Below are positions 27,247 through 35,997 of a stretch of DNA of 64,000 bases, piece by piece. The stretch covers positions 1-64,000 of the forward strand of contig JAPKBR010000016.1 in the NCBI GenBank assembly GCA_028823345.1, in the 5' to 3' direction. This stretch comes from Planctomycetota bacterium. Its GTDB lineage: Bacteria; Planctomycetota; UBA1135; GCA-002686595. Below the pieces are notes generated by a model. The model saw only the letters and a list, made by a program, of their open reading frames with translations, ran no database searches and had not been told where the DNA came from. A program made the translations under genes and the position numbers. The stretch's first letter is position 1, and each line of letters opens with the position of its first letter.

Positions 27247-27978
27247 GTGGACTCTCCCGCTTCAGATCTGCCCCTACTGGAAATCCTGCGGCTAGGAATC
27301 CAGCCCCATCAGGAAACCTGGGAACTGCAACAGGAGTTGCTCGAAAAACGCGCTGCGGGTGAGATCAATGACACCTTGATCCTGGTGGAGCACGAGGCGG
27401 TGATTACCGTTGGGCGTGGAGGGGAGCTAGAGGCGGCGCAGTCCGCGGGGTTACCCGTGGTGGAGGTGGAGCGCGGTGGCGAAGCGACTTATCACGGCCC
27501 CGGGCAAGTGGTGGCCTATCCAATCCTGGCTTTGCCCGAGGGTAAGCGTGATCTTCACATCCACTTGCGCAACTTGGAGGAAGTCATCATATGCGTACTC
27601 GCGGAGTTGGACATCGTGGGCCAGCGTAAGGGGGGCTTGACTGGCGTTTGGATAGGTGAGCAAAAAGTCGCCTCAGTGGGTGTCGCGGTCCGGCATTGGG
27701 TGACTTGGTATGGCTTCGCCCTCAATGTGCACACGGATCTGACCCAGTTCGCCGGGTTCCGGCCATGCGGTTTGGATCCCAAGGTGATGACCCGCGTGGC
27801 GGATCATGCGGACTTGGCTCCCGCCACGATTCTCTTGGAGGTTCTGATCGTCAAGCACATGCAGGAGGTCTTTGGGTATCGCTTGCCGGACCCACCCCCC
27901 CTGGACCCCGGCCCGGAACCCACGGGTGGTTGCTCTGGGGGCCCGAGTAGGTTCCCGGACCTACCGATAATTCCCTAA
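27247..27978 (+). CDS. lipB: Octanoyl-[acyl-carrier-protein]:protein octanoyltransferase
   Basis: LipB transfers octanoate from acyl-carrier protein to lipoyl domains, the step before LipA. The catalytic pair is visible as Lys140 (GEQKVASVGVAV) and Cys174 (FRPCGLDPKVMTRV); the RGGEATYHGPGQ block is also present. It begins with GTG 27247, four bases after the E3 stop. The C-terminal 30 residues are Pro/Gly-rich and not part of the conserved domain. With lipA at the front and lipB at the back, the operon encodes the enzyme complex and the cofactor pathway for it. Confidence 0.96.
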   Translation: MDSPASDLPLLEILRLGIQPHQETWELQQELLEKRAAGEINDTLILVEHEAVITVGRGGELEAAQSAGLPVVEVERGGEATYHGPGQVVAYPILALPEGKRDLHIHLRNLEEVIICVLAELDIVGQRKGGLTGVWIGEQKVASVGVAVRHWVTWYGFALNVHTDLTQFAGFRPCGLDPKVMTRVADHADLAPATILLEVLIVKHMQEVFGYRLPDPPPLDPGPEPTGGCSGGPSRFPDLPIIP

Positions 27979-28223
27979 TTGGGACCTGCGAGCTCCTAGC
28001 CGGCAGGAGAATGACCGGAAGTGTGTCGTTCTGAGCCTCGCTCTCGACTCTGGGAGTTGATTGTTCCGATCAATGGGGAGGTCATGGTCTTGCGCTTCAC
28101 CGCGGGACTTTCGGCCTTCCCCAGCCTATGTATATCCTCCTCTATCATCCTGGCAATCTACGATTCTCCCAGGCAGGCACCGGCCTCCCTTGCGGCGAGA
28201 AAATAATCATCGGAGATCCGGCA

Positions 28224-28453
28224 TGATGCTTCAGCGCGCTTGCGAAGATCTGCGGCTCTCGAGAAACCTGCCTTCATCAACGGGTTTACTGACCCCTTTG
28301 ACCGTGAGCAGTAGCGTTGCCGAGCGGACGGAACAGGCAGGGATTCCTGCTCAGGTGAAGAAAGCAGCGGATGCTGCCCTGTACAACACCACGGAGTCCG
28401 GCCTAAACCGTTCCGAGGTTTCCGGCGGCCCAACGAGTTTTGAGAGCGCATAG
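28224..28453 (+). pseudogene. Relic of a GGDEF (diguanylate cyclase) domain C-terminus
   Basis: The frame from ATG 28224 to TAG 28451-28453 reads like the last part of a GGDEF domain: LTVSSSVAE in place of VTVSIGVAE, and AADAALYNTTESGLNRSEV in place of the ADxALYxAKxxGRNRV block. The signature GGDEF half is missing. Just upstream, another frame reads CGEKIIIG, possibly a decayed GGEEF, but this is weaker. The key Lys of AK is lost. It ends five bases before the next gene, which ends in an intact GGDEF domain, so this is probably a remnant of a neighbouring or duplicated cyclase. Bases 27979-28223 hold nothing else I can identify. Confidence 0.6.
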
Positions 28454-28458
28454 ATTCC

Positions 28459-30453
28459 ATGAACAGCCGTTTTGATGAAATGCGCTTGGCTCGGGATTTG
28501 CCTTCGCCCTCTGGCGTGGGTCTGAAGATCCTCGAGTTGACTTCATCCGCCGAGTATGACCCGGAGGAGTTGGTCGGGCTGATCAGTGCCGACCCGGCCT
28601 TGAGTGGTCGCATATTGCGCCTTGCCAATGCTGCGAGTCATGACGTGGGAGAACGAGCGTCATCAGCGCATCAGGCCGCCGCGCGTCTTGGCCCCAAGGT
28701 TGTGCGCGACGTGGCCTTGGGTTTCAGCCTGGTTGAAACGCGCATGCCAAAGGTCAGTGACTTTGATGTGGATTCTTTTTGGAGCCAGTCCCTCGCCAAC
28801 GCAGTTGCCGCGGAGTTACTAGCAGAAGCCACAGGCGAAGATGCCGCGGCGCTATTCACCCTGGGCCTCCTCAGTGGTATCGGTCGATTGGCTTTGGCCT
28901 GCGTCCATCCTGCGCGTTACGGGAGAATCTGCGGAGACCCAAGGTCTTCGGACGAAGCCTCTCTCTTGCAACTCGAGTGGAGTACTTTTGAAATCGACAA
29001 CCTCAATGTGGCTGGTTGCTTGATGGAGAACTGGGGTTTGCCCGTGACCTATACCGAGGCCCTCGACGGGATCTCGCCACGGGTTCCCCGCGACCCGGAT
29101 TCCGTGAACAAGTGGGCCGATATATTGATTGCTGCGCGCCTCATTGGACGCGTCCTTTCACCTGAGATGCGAAACCCTATCGCTGACCGGGGCCGTGCCC
29201 TTGCCGCTCTGCCATTGGCGGTTGAGCGTCTAGGCTTGCCCCAGGACGGCTTCATCGAATCGATCCTGAGTGCCTCCAGCAAGTGGCAAGAGTGGGCGGA
29301 GTTCACTGGTATCCCTATCATGGGAGCAGACCTGGGTGACTTGTCCCTGGCATTGGTCCAGTCGGTGGAAGTAGAGCCTCCTCCCGTGGTGCCCGTGGGT
29401 CGTAGACAGGATGAGGATCGCGACCTGTTTGCAGATGAAGCTGAATTCATCGAGGATGAAGCTGATCACGAGCTCCGTCCCACTCGGGTGCTCTTGGTGG
29501 ATGATGACCCGGCCATGTTGAAGCTACTGGCCTTCAACTTAGAGAATGAAGGTTTCGAGGTTTTTATGGCTACCGAGGGCAGTGTGGCCCTTGAGTTGGC
29601 CGTGCATATGCAGCCGGAAGTCGTGATCATTGACTGGTTCATGCCCTTGATGAGCGGCTACGAGCTTCTGCGGGTATTGCGCAAATCAGAGATTGGTCGT
29701 CGCGTGTACGCGATCGGAATCAGCGCTGATGGGGGCGACGCACGTGCTCTGGAGGCTCTTGATTGTGGAGCGGACGACTTCATGTCCAAACCAATCAACC
29801 CCAAATTGTTTGCTGCGCGCGTGCGCGTTGGTTCTCGGGTCGTGGCCGAGCGCCAGGCTGTTGAGCGTTCCGAGAGCATCAACCACAGCCGCGCTGCAGA
29901 GATGGGCTTGATGGGGCGTCGTCTGCGCTCTGCGGCCTTAACCGATGGGCTGACTGGCTTACCCAATCGGCGTCAGGGGATGCGCCTGCTTGAGGCAGAG
30001 TGGGAACGCTCTGATCGGCAAAATACCCCGCTGTCGGTGATCGCCATAGACATCGACTACTTCAAGACTTTCAACGATACCGCCGGCCATGACATCGGCG
30101 ATGCGGTCTTGCGCGAGGTTGCCCAGACCTTGTCAGAGAATACCCGCGCCGGTGACCCCGTCGCCCGAATGGGAGGCGAGGAGTTCCTAAGTGTGGTGGG
30201 CGGAGCTGAATTAGGTGTGGCCCGAATTGCCGCCGAGCGGCTGCGCAACGCGATCGACGTACTACCCCCCATTCAGGTCGATAAGCCGATGGAAATCAAG
30301 ATTAGCCTGGGTGTTGCCGCGCGCGAGCCTTGGATGCGTTGCGTGGATGACCTCTTGCGAGAAGCGGATAAGGCGCTCTACGCGGCAAAGGAATCGGGGA
30401 GGAACCGGGTCTGTATCGCGGGCGAATTGCCCGGGAATGCGGCCAGCGCTTAG
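28459..30453 (+). CDS. HDOD-receiver-GGDEF signalling protein (predicted diguanylate cyclase)
   Basis: The 664-residue protein has an HDOD domain (about 10-290), then an acidic linker (about 300-340). A response-regulator receiver follows (VLLVDDDPAML start, phospho-acceptor Asp in VVIIDWFMPLMSG, Lys in FMSKPINP; about 345-460). The C-terminal GGDEF domain (about 490-655) has an active-site MGGEEF, and an RAGD sequence five residues before it that fits the inhibitory RxxD site. It probably makes cyclic di-GMP under control of phosphorylation and its own product. No histidine kinase is nearby. The last bases overlap the end of the convergent DUF3604 gene. Confidence 0.92.
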   Translation: MNSRFDEMRLARDLPSPSGVGLKILELTSSAEYDPEELVGLISADPALSGRILRLANAASHDVGERASSAHQAAARLGPKVVRDVALGFSLVETRMPKVSDFDVDSFWSQSLANAVAAELLAEATGEDAAALFTLGLLSGIGRLALACVHPARYGRICGDPRSSDEASLLQLEWSTFEIDNLNVAGCLMENWGLPVTYTEALDGISPRVPRDPDSVNKWADILIAARLIGRVLSPEMRNPIADRGRALAALPLAVERLGLPQDGFIESILSASSKWQEWAEFTGIPIMGADLGDLSLALVQSVEVEPPPVVPVGRRQDEDRDLFADEAEFIEDEADHELRPTRVLLVDDDPAMLKLLAFNLENEGFEVFMATEGSVALELAVHMQPEVVIIDWFMPLMSGYELLRVLRKSEIGRRVYAIGISADGGDARALEALDCGADDFMSKPINPKLFAARVRVGSRVVAERQAVERSESINHSRAAEMGLMGRRLRSAALTDGLTGLPNRRQGMRLLEAEWERSDRQNTPLSVIAIDIDYFKTFNDTAGHDIGDAVLREVAQTLSENTRAGDPVARMGGEEFLSVVGGAELGVARIAAERLRNAIDVLPPIQVDKPMEIKISLGVAAREPWMRCVDDLLREADKALYAAKESGRNRVCIAGELPGNAASA

Positions 30454-32453
30454 TGCGCCTGAGCGAACCACGGGCTTGTCCAGGCCCAGGCCCCATCGGC
30501 TTGCTCGATCCTCAGGTACGCGTAAGAGCCTGCTGTCCATGATCCAAGGGGGAGCGCGAATGACCCACTGAAAAACGGTTCGCCGGTGGGCTCGCGATTT
30601 ACATCCGTGACTTGTCCGTCTCGTACCAAGACGATGCGTTTAATATCCGCGGTTCCCGTGACGGCCACGGTGAATTTCGGATCCGAATGGGGCTTGACCA
30701 ATTCCCCTGGCACCTGGCCGTTGAGGGTAGCAACCACGTGAATCCGCGGTCCGCTAGTGGCATAGGTCCTTCTGGCGCGCATGGCTTCCAGCACTGCTAG
30801 CCGGGTGCGCTTGTTACTGAATATGGCGGCTAGGCCCCCACTTCCTGCTTGGGGTCCATCGGCTGCACGGGGCCGTGCGCCGGAGAGGGGCGACAGGTGG
30901 GTCAGTCCCGGATGCCCGTCGTGTCCATCCCCCGAGCCCACGAAACCTAACTGCATCCCCGCATCCAGTTGATCCCGCACGAAACGGCCGGCACGGCTGC
31001 CTCGGACTGTCGGCGCCCCATCCGCAGCTTCGCTGGAACCATGAACACTGGCCACCTCGGTTAGGGGCTCCAGAATTGGATCGGCGGCAAAGGTCCAATT
31101 CGTGGGAATGGGAGCACCCGAAGAATGGTGGGCGAAGGTCAGGGCGGGCAAGCCACTTAGCCCAGCCCACAACTGACGGGGTGTTTCATACCGTGGGTCA
31201 TGGGAAGAGAGCAGCGGCCCTTCGTCCGCGAAATGCAACACATGTCGGTGACCATGAATCCAGCTGGTCCACTCATAGGCGGAGAGCGCTACGAACTTGC
31301 CCGGCTCGTGGGCGGCTGCAACGGATGCGTTGATTTCTGACCAAAGATCTGGGCTCTCGTCTAGAAACCGGACTCCCCAGTGATCGTGGTCGGTGAGTGC
31401 GGCTACATCAAGGCCAGCGACTTCCCGTGCGTATTTGAACCAGTCCGTTGGACTCCCCGTGCCATCGGAGTATCCAGAGTGTCCGTGCAGGTCTGCCCAA
31501 AGAACTTGTTCCAGAGTGTCGGACACAAGGATTGGGTTTGATGTGCAGGTTAGGGTGATCTCGTTTGATACGAATCGAACCTGAACGCGGGCGGTCCCGG
31601 CCTGCAGTGCTTGAAAGGGGACTTGGATGACCCCGCCTTGGGCGCTCTCAAGTTTGACTTCGCTCTGGACCTTGAGGAAGCCCTCGGGTTCAGCCAGGCG
31701 TAACCAGCCTTCCTCGGTGACGCCACGATTAGCCAGGGCGTCCAGGACCGAGAGGTGCAGGATGGCCTTTTCTCCCGGACGCATGACCGTGGGTGCGATG
31801 GCCACTAGCATCGCGGCCGGGCCGGCGATGACTCGTATGCGGGGCGAGTCCTTGAGCACCTTGCGAATCCCATCGCCATCTCCATCCACCGCGATCCACA
31901 GTCTTGCGGCTGCCTCTGAGTGGCGGTCTGAGAGAGCCCCGCTTCCTTCGCCGTAGACAAAGCGAACCATTTCGCCGGGGAGCAGCGCACGGCCCTCAAC
32001 CTTGGCAAGAAACAGGCCGCCGCCGGCGCTGGAATCCAGTTGCACCCCTTCGGCTTCGGTGCTGGCAGTGGTGAAGCCTAGGCGCTGTGGATTGACGGTT
32101 TGCGGCTGGGTCCAGCCCCAAAAAGGCTCAGGCATGAGGTGGATTACGCCGCCTACTTGGATGCCCTTTGGCCCCACGGTGAAATCGATTGTCCATGTGC
32201 GCGGGGAGCTGACCTGGATTACGGCATCTTCATCGGGCAACAGGACGAGTTGCGCCGATCCGCCCCCGTCCGAAGGATCGAGCAACTCGGGGCGATAGGC
32301 ATTCAGGGACGAGACTGTTTCCCAAATGGCCGTAGCAGGCGCGAGGTCATCGACTCTTGAAGCCGGGACACCGAGAGTTGCCGGATCATCGGCGCAAGCA
32401 CACATGAAGAACGCGAGGGCAGCTCGGGTCTTGATGCCCAACAGGGCCTTCAC
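30450..32453 (-). CDS. DUF3604/PHP-fold metallohydrolase lipoprotein
   Basis: The 667-residue product has a short signal ending in FFMCACADD, which looks like a lipobox with modified Cys near residue 18 or 20. Residues about 40-320 form a beta-rich region without close assignment. From about 325 the metal-binding PHP-type blocks appear (ADLHGHSGYSDGTGSP, AALTDHDHWG, HGHRHVLHF, FAHHSSG, GSGDGHDGHPG), as in DUF3604 and the CehA/McbA-like hydrolases. The final part reads like an Ig-like beta domain. Location is probably the outer face of a membrane. Start overlaps the stop of the DinB-like gene by four bases, suggesting an operon. The substrate is unknown. Confidence 0.8.
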   Translation of the reverse strand: MKALLGIKTRAALAFFMCACADDPATLGVPASRVDDLAPATAIWETVSSLNAYRPELLDPSDGGGSAQLVLLPDEDAVIQVSSPRTWTIDFTVGPKGIQVGGVIHLMPEPFWGWTQPQTVNPQRLGFTTASTEAEGVQLDSSAGGGLFLAKVEGRALLPGEMVRFVYGEGSGALSDRHSEAAARLWIAVDGDGDGIRKVLKDSPRIRVIAGPAAMLVAIAPTVMRPGEKAILHLSVLDALANRGVTEEGWLRLAEPEGFLKVQSEVKLESAQGGVIQVPFQALQAGTARVQVRFVSNEITLTCTSNPILVSDTLEQVLWADLHGHSGYSDGTGSPTDWFKYAREVAGLDVAALTDHDHWGVRFLDESPDLWSEINASVAAAHEPGKFVALSAYEWTSWIHGHRHVLHFADEGPLLSSHDPRYETPRQLWAGLSGLPALTFAHHSSGAPIPTNWTFAADPILEPLTEVASVHGSSEAADGAPTVRGSRAGRFVRDQLDAGMQLGFVGSGDGHDGHPGLTHLSPLSGARPRAADGPQAGSGGLAAIFSNKRTRLAVLEAMRARRTYATSGPRIHVVATLNGQVPGELVKPHSDPKFTVAVTGTADIKRIVLVRDGQVTDVNREPTGEPFFSGSFALPLGSWTAGSYAYLRIEQADGAWAWTSPWFAQAH

Positions 32454-32947
32454 GATGCGAGCCCCTCAGCGATGTTTAAATGGTGTGTCACATGCATTTG
32501 CGCGAATGCAAGCCATTCCTGCGCGTCTAGCCCTCCGAGGATTTCATGCATGATGCGGCCGGTGGCTTGGCTCAGATTTTGCCCCTGGAACTTTGCTGCT
32601 GCAGCTGAGGCCGTGGCGAGTTCCTGCTCCAAGAAATCGAGGTTGATTGTCGTGGGTGGGATCACCAGCCGTGGAGCCTGGGTCCCCCTCGGGAAACTCC
32701 CGCGGGCAAGCAACTGGGCGAAGAGTTCACTCTTGGGCAAATCTTGGCGCACCCGCGGGCTGGTCCCGGCCAGGATTGTGGCCACGCATGAGAGTGCCAA
32801 GTCCGTGGCCAGGGCCACGTGATAGAGATGCTGAGCCGCCGACCAGCCCGACATCTCTGGCCGTCGCTCGTTCAGGGCATCGCCCTTCTCCTTGCGCAGG
32901 TGGTCCATGCGCTCAAGGGCCGCGGTGAGGGTGTTGAGATGGTCCAT
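32450..32947 (-). CDS. DinB-superfamily (DUF1569-like) protein
   Basis: This 165-residue protein looks like a four-helix DinB/YfiT-type domain. GWSAAQHLYHVALATDLAL resembles the first metal-His helix, and QMHVTHHLNIAEG near the C-terminus carries the second and third His positions. Such proteins are putative thiol-dependent transferases or hydrolases with a nickel or zinc site. No signal peptide is seen. It is translationally coupled to the downstream DUF3604 lipoprotein gene (four-base overlap). What links the two is not known. Confidence 0.7.
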   Translation of the reverse strand: MDHLNTLTAALERMDHLRKEKGDALNERRPEMSGWSAAQHLYHVALATDLALSCVATILAGTSPRVRQDLPKSELFAQLLARGSFPRGTQAPRLVIPPTTINLDFLEQELATASAAAAKFQGQNLSQATGRIMHEILGGLDAQEWLAFAQMHVTHHLNIAEGLAS

Positions 32948-33012
32948 TGGAAATTGCTTGGGAGATTCTGGGGGTCGTACGGGACCCCCTCAGGCTAACC
33001 TCTTGGCCGTAC

Positions 33013-33089
33013 GGGCCCCTAGCTCAGCTGGTTAGAGCAAGCGACTCATAATCGCTTGGCCGTGGGTTCGAGTCCCACGGGGCCCACCA
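33013..33089 (+). tRNA. tRNA-Ile2 (CAU anticodon, to be lysidinylated)
   Basis: A complete cloverleaf is visible: acceptor 33013-33019 with 33079-33085, D arm 33022-33038, anticodon arm 33040-33056 with anticodon CAT in the loop CTCATAA, T arm 33062-33078 with TTCGAGT, and encoded ACCA to 33089. CAT could mean Met or Ile2. It is not an initiator, because pair 1-72 is G-C and no three G-C pairs close the anticodon stem. The anticodon arm AGCGA-CTCATAA-TCGCT matches the well-known E. coli ileX arm, and the acceptor has C4-G69 and C5-G68, determinants for the lysidine synthase TilS. I therefore call Ile2, which reads AUA after modification. Confidence 0.9.
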
Positions 33090-33100
33090 TACTGACGCAC

Positions 33101-33117
33101 CCCCGACCGCGGGGTTT
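33101..33117 (+). terminator. Short terminator-like hairpin after tRNA
   Basis: CCCCG (33101-33105) pairs with CGGGG (33110-33114) around ACCG, followed by TTT. It begins 12 bases after the tRNA end. The stem is only five pairs, so support is modest. Confidence 0.4.
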
Positions 33118-33231
33118 GAAGATGTTGGAATCAGGAGGGATCCCAGGCCTCGTTTCCAGGGACCTATTCCCTTGGCTCGATCCCAAGGAAGAACGGATGA
33201 AGCCTCGGGAGCGATTCACTAGAATGCCCCC

Positions 33232-35997
33232 ATGGCGCTCGTTGAACTCAAATTCCTGGGCTGGGATTGCCCTCCCCTGACCACGGCCTGCACTTGGCTA
33301 ATAGAGCACCTCGGGCCTGATCTAAGCGGCTACACGGTGGCCTTGCCCGGATCCCGCGCCGTGCGCAGCTTGCGTTTGGCCCTCTTGCGAGAAGGGCAGC
33401 AGCGTGGGGTGAATGTGAATGCCCCGGACATCGTGACCATTGGTTCCTTGACCGATCGCCTGGTGGGGGGCGAAGGGCGCGTGGCATCCGGCTTGGTCCG
33501 ACGGCTTTGCTGGGAACAAGCTCTGGCTGAGGCTTCCGATGAAGACCGGTTCAGTCTTTCCGGATCGAAGGTCACGGAGGGCTTGACGGGCCTAGCGACC
33601 CAGTTGCGCGGCTTGCATGCGGATCTTGTGGCCGCGAGTTTGGACGTGGACCAAGTGCTCAAGGCTGAGTGCATTCGGACCCGTCCACTAGAAGCAAGAC
33701 GTTGGCAAGCCGTGGGGCAGTTACAGAATGCCTACCGCAAGATCTTGGAGAAGTTAGACCTGGTGGATCCCCATGATCGCAGACGCCTGGCTCTTGAGCA
33801 CCCGTCCGGCGAGGCCTTGAACGTGATCCTGGTTGGAATTGCCAGTCGGGAACCACTGCGTGCGGCTGCACTCAAACAAAGTACGGGGACTGTGCAGCAT
33901 TTGGTGTTTGCTCCTGAATCGATCAAGGACCTCTTCGATGACCAGGGGTGCGTCTTGCCGAAGGAATGGCCTCTGCGCCAGCACGTGATCCCGGCTGAAA
34001 AGTGGTTGGTTGTGCCAGACCCAAAGGCTCAGGCCGAGCGCGTGCTGGGGATCATCTCAGATTCTCAAGTGACCAACGACAGCGAGGTAAGCATAGGTGT
34101 TGTCGATGGGGACGCCGTACCAGATTTGGTTGCGGCCCTCGCTAAGGACCACGTGGATGCTCGGGACGCTGGTGGGCAATCTGCGGGGCAGTCCCTTGAG
34201 GGGAGCCTGATCGGATTGCTGGCAGACTTTTTCCAGGATCGGGATACCAGCACCTTGGCAGGTCTTTGGCGGCACCCTTGGATTGAATGCCGGGTGCAAG
34301 GGGATGACAGCGAAGGCGGAGGCATCTTGGCGGATTTGGATTCCTATCTGTCCGAGCACTTGCCCCGCAAGCTGGGAGAACCATGGTTGACCAATGGGTA
34401 TGTGCGTTCTGGGGAACGAAACACCCGCTTGGAAAAAGCCCTGGGGGTCACGGGTCAGTTGCTTTTGCCCCTGTCCAAGGCGGACGGTGTTGTGGCGGTG
34501 TGCTCTGCCGCTCGAGACTTGATTGGCGTTTTGATTGGTGACCAAGAGCTTGACCAGGAAGATCCGATCCAGCGCCGGCAGGTTTCTAGCTTGCGGGCTT
34601 TGGGCGCAACCCTGAGTGAAATCGAAGAGTTGCCCAAGGGGTTGTCTCTCGCAGGTGAGGTGCCCCAGGTGTTGCACAGGGTGAGCGAGGAGTTGGCTGC
34701 ACGCGTGATTCCCCCATCTCCATTGGATGGGAATGAGCCCGCGGTGGATTTACTTGGGTGGTTGGAACTCTTGTTTGACCCGGCTCCTCTTCTGGTGGTG
34801 ACTTCTGTTGTGGAAGGCGCCCTTCCTGATACATCCGCCCCTGACTCTATCCTGCCCGAGCTGTTGCGCCGAGAACTGGGCCTTGAGTGCCAAGATGATC
34901 GTTTCGCGCGCGACCTATTCACTGCTGAGGTCCTCGACCATTCCCGGGACACCCATTGGATCACTCCGCGGTCCACGACTTCGGGAGATCCTCTGTTACC
35001 CAGCCGCCTCATGCTGCGCGTGCTCCCCGCTGAATTGCCGGCCCATTTGCGACGCTGGATTGATGGAGGCAAGGTCCTGCCAGTGAGAGGCCTTACCCCT
35101 CCGAAGCCGGTCCCCCGTACCCGGCTCTTGCAGCCCGAGTCCCAGGATGTGTATTCGGTGACGGGATTCAGGGCCTGGCTCGATGCACCGTACCTCTATC
35201 ACCTGGAGCGTGAGCTTAGATTAAGTTCCTTGGACGACCGTAACCATGAGGTGACGGCTTCGGGTTTTGGAAACTTGGTGCATAAGGCTTTGGAAATCCT
35301 TGTCGCACCGGAACTGTGCGGCTGCACCGAATTCGCGGAGGTCGAAGTGGCCTTGCACGACGCGCTTGCGGACGAAGCTCTCAAGATGTTCGGCCATCAA
35401 CCAGTGCCCGCGGTGCAGATTCAGATCGAGCAGGCAAGGCACCGACTTAGCCACTTTTCTCACGTGCATGTTGGGCGTACACAGAATGGGTGGCGGGTGA
35501 CACATGCGGAGTGGCGGCCTGAAGACGGCGGCCAGGTGCCGATGGCTCCTTCTAGTGGTCCGGCATCCTTGAAGGGACGCATCGATCGCATCGAGCGCCA
35601 TGAGGATGGCCGTTGGGCCTTGTGGGATTACAAGACAGGGTCCACCAAGAAAAGCCCTAATGCGGTGCATCGCGCCAAGGGCGATGATGACAATCCGGGC
35701 GCCTGGAGAGATTTGCAGTTGCCGCTCTATGCACACCTTGCACAGGGTTTGATCGGTGAGGCGGTCCCTGAACTTGGGTACATGTGGCTGGGGAAGGACA
35801 GCAAGGAGACGGCGTTTATGACACTTAAGTGCGATGAGGTGTATCTAGCGGAAGCTCATGATAAAGCCTGTGAGATCATCGACGAGATCAGGGCTGGGGG
35901 CTGCCCGGAACCCAAGTCTGGGTTCAAGCCATTTACCGACATGACCAGCTTTCTCATCGGTCATGGACTTGCCCTGAGCGGGGAGGATGAATCATGA
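33232..35997 (+). CDS. AddB-like PD-(D/E)XK nuclease subunit of a helicase-nuclease
   Basis: This 921-residue protein is the partner of the helicase encoded next. The first half has a UvrD-like fold without clear ATPase motifs, as expected for AddB-type subunits. The C-terminal RecB-family nuclease domain (about 640-880) has FGNLVHKALE, LKGRIDRIE, the catalytic WALWDYKTG and the QLPLYAHL motif. At the domain entrance the usual CPF/CPY is APY (LDAPYLYHL), and no CxxCx5C cluster follows near the C-terminus, so the iron-sulfur cluster of classic AddB is probably absent. Its stop overlaps the addA-like start by four bases. The pair likely processes double-strand breaks for recombination. Confidence 0.83.
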   Translation: MALVELKFLGWDCPPLTTACTWLIEHLGPDLSGYTVALPGSRAVRSLRLALLREGQQRGVNVNAPDIVTIGSLTDRLVGGEGRVASGLVRRLCWEQALAEASDEDRFSLSGSKVTEGLTGLATQLRGLHADLVAASLDVDQVLKAECIRTRPLEARRWQAVGQLQNAYRKILEKLDLVDPHDRRRLALEHPSGEALNVILVGIASREPLRAAALKQSTGTVQHLVFAPESIKDLFDDQGCVLPKEWPLRQHVIPAEKWLVVPDPKAQAERVLGIISDSQVTNDSEVSIGVVDGDAVPDLVAALAKDHVDARDAGGQSAGQSLEGSLIGLLADFFQDRDTSTLAGLWRHPWIECRVQGDDSEGGGILADLDSYLSEHLPRKLGEPWLTNGYVRSGERNTRLEKALGVTGQLLLPLSKADGVVAVCSAARDLIGVLIGDQELDQEDPIQRRQVSSLRALGATLSEIEELPKGLSLAGEVPQVLHRVSEELAARVIPPSPLDGNEPAVDLLGWLELLFDPAPLLVVTSVVEGALPDTSAPDSILPELLRRELGLECQDDRFARDLFTAEVLDHSRDTHWITPRSTTSGDPLLPSRLMLRVLPAELPAHLRRWIDGGKVLPVRGLTPPKPVPRTRLLQPESQDVYSVTGFRAWLDAPYLYHLERELRLSSLDDRNHEVTASGFGNLVHKALEILVAPELCGCTEFAEVEVALHDALADEALKMFGHQPVPAVQIQIEQARHRLSHFSHVHVGRTQNGWRVTHAEWRPEDGGQVPMAPSSGPASLKGRIDRIERHEDGRWALWDYKTGSTKKSPNAVHRAKGDDDNPGAWRDLQLPLYAHLAQGLIGEAVPELGYMWLGKDSKETAFMTLKCDEVYLAEAHDKACEIIDEIRAGGCPEPKSGFKPFTDMTSFLIGHGLALSGEDES

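Noticed and set aside
33013-33089. Initiator or elongator tRNA-Met
   Set aside because: G1-C72 pair and lack of three G-C pairs exclude an initiator; anticodon arm and TilS pairs favour Ile2.
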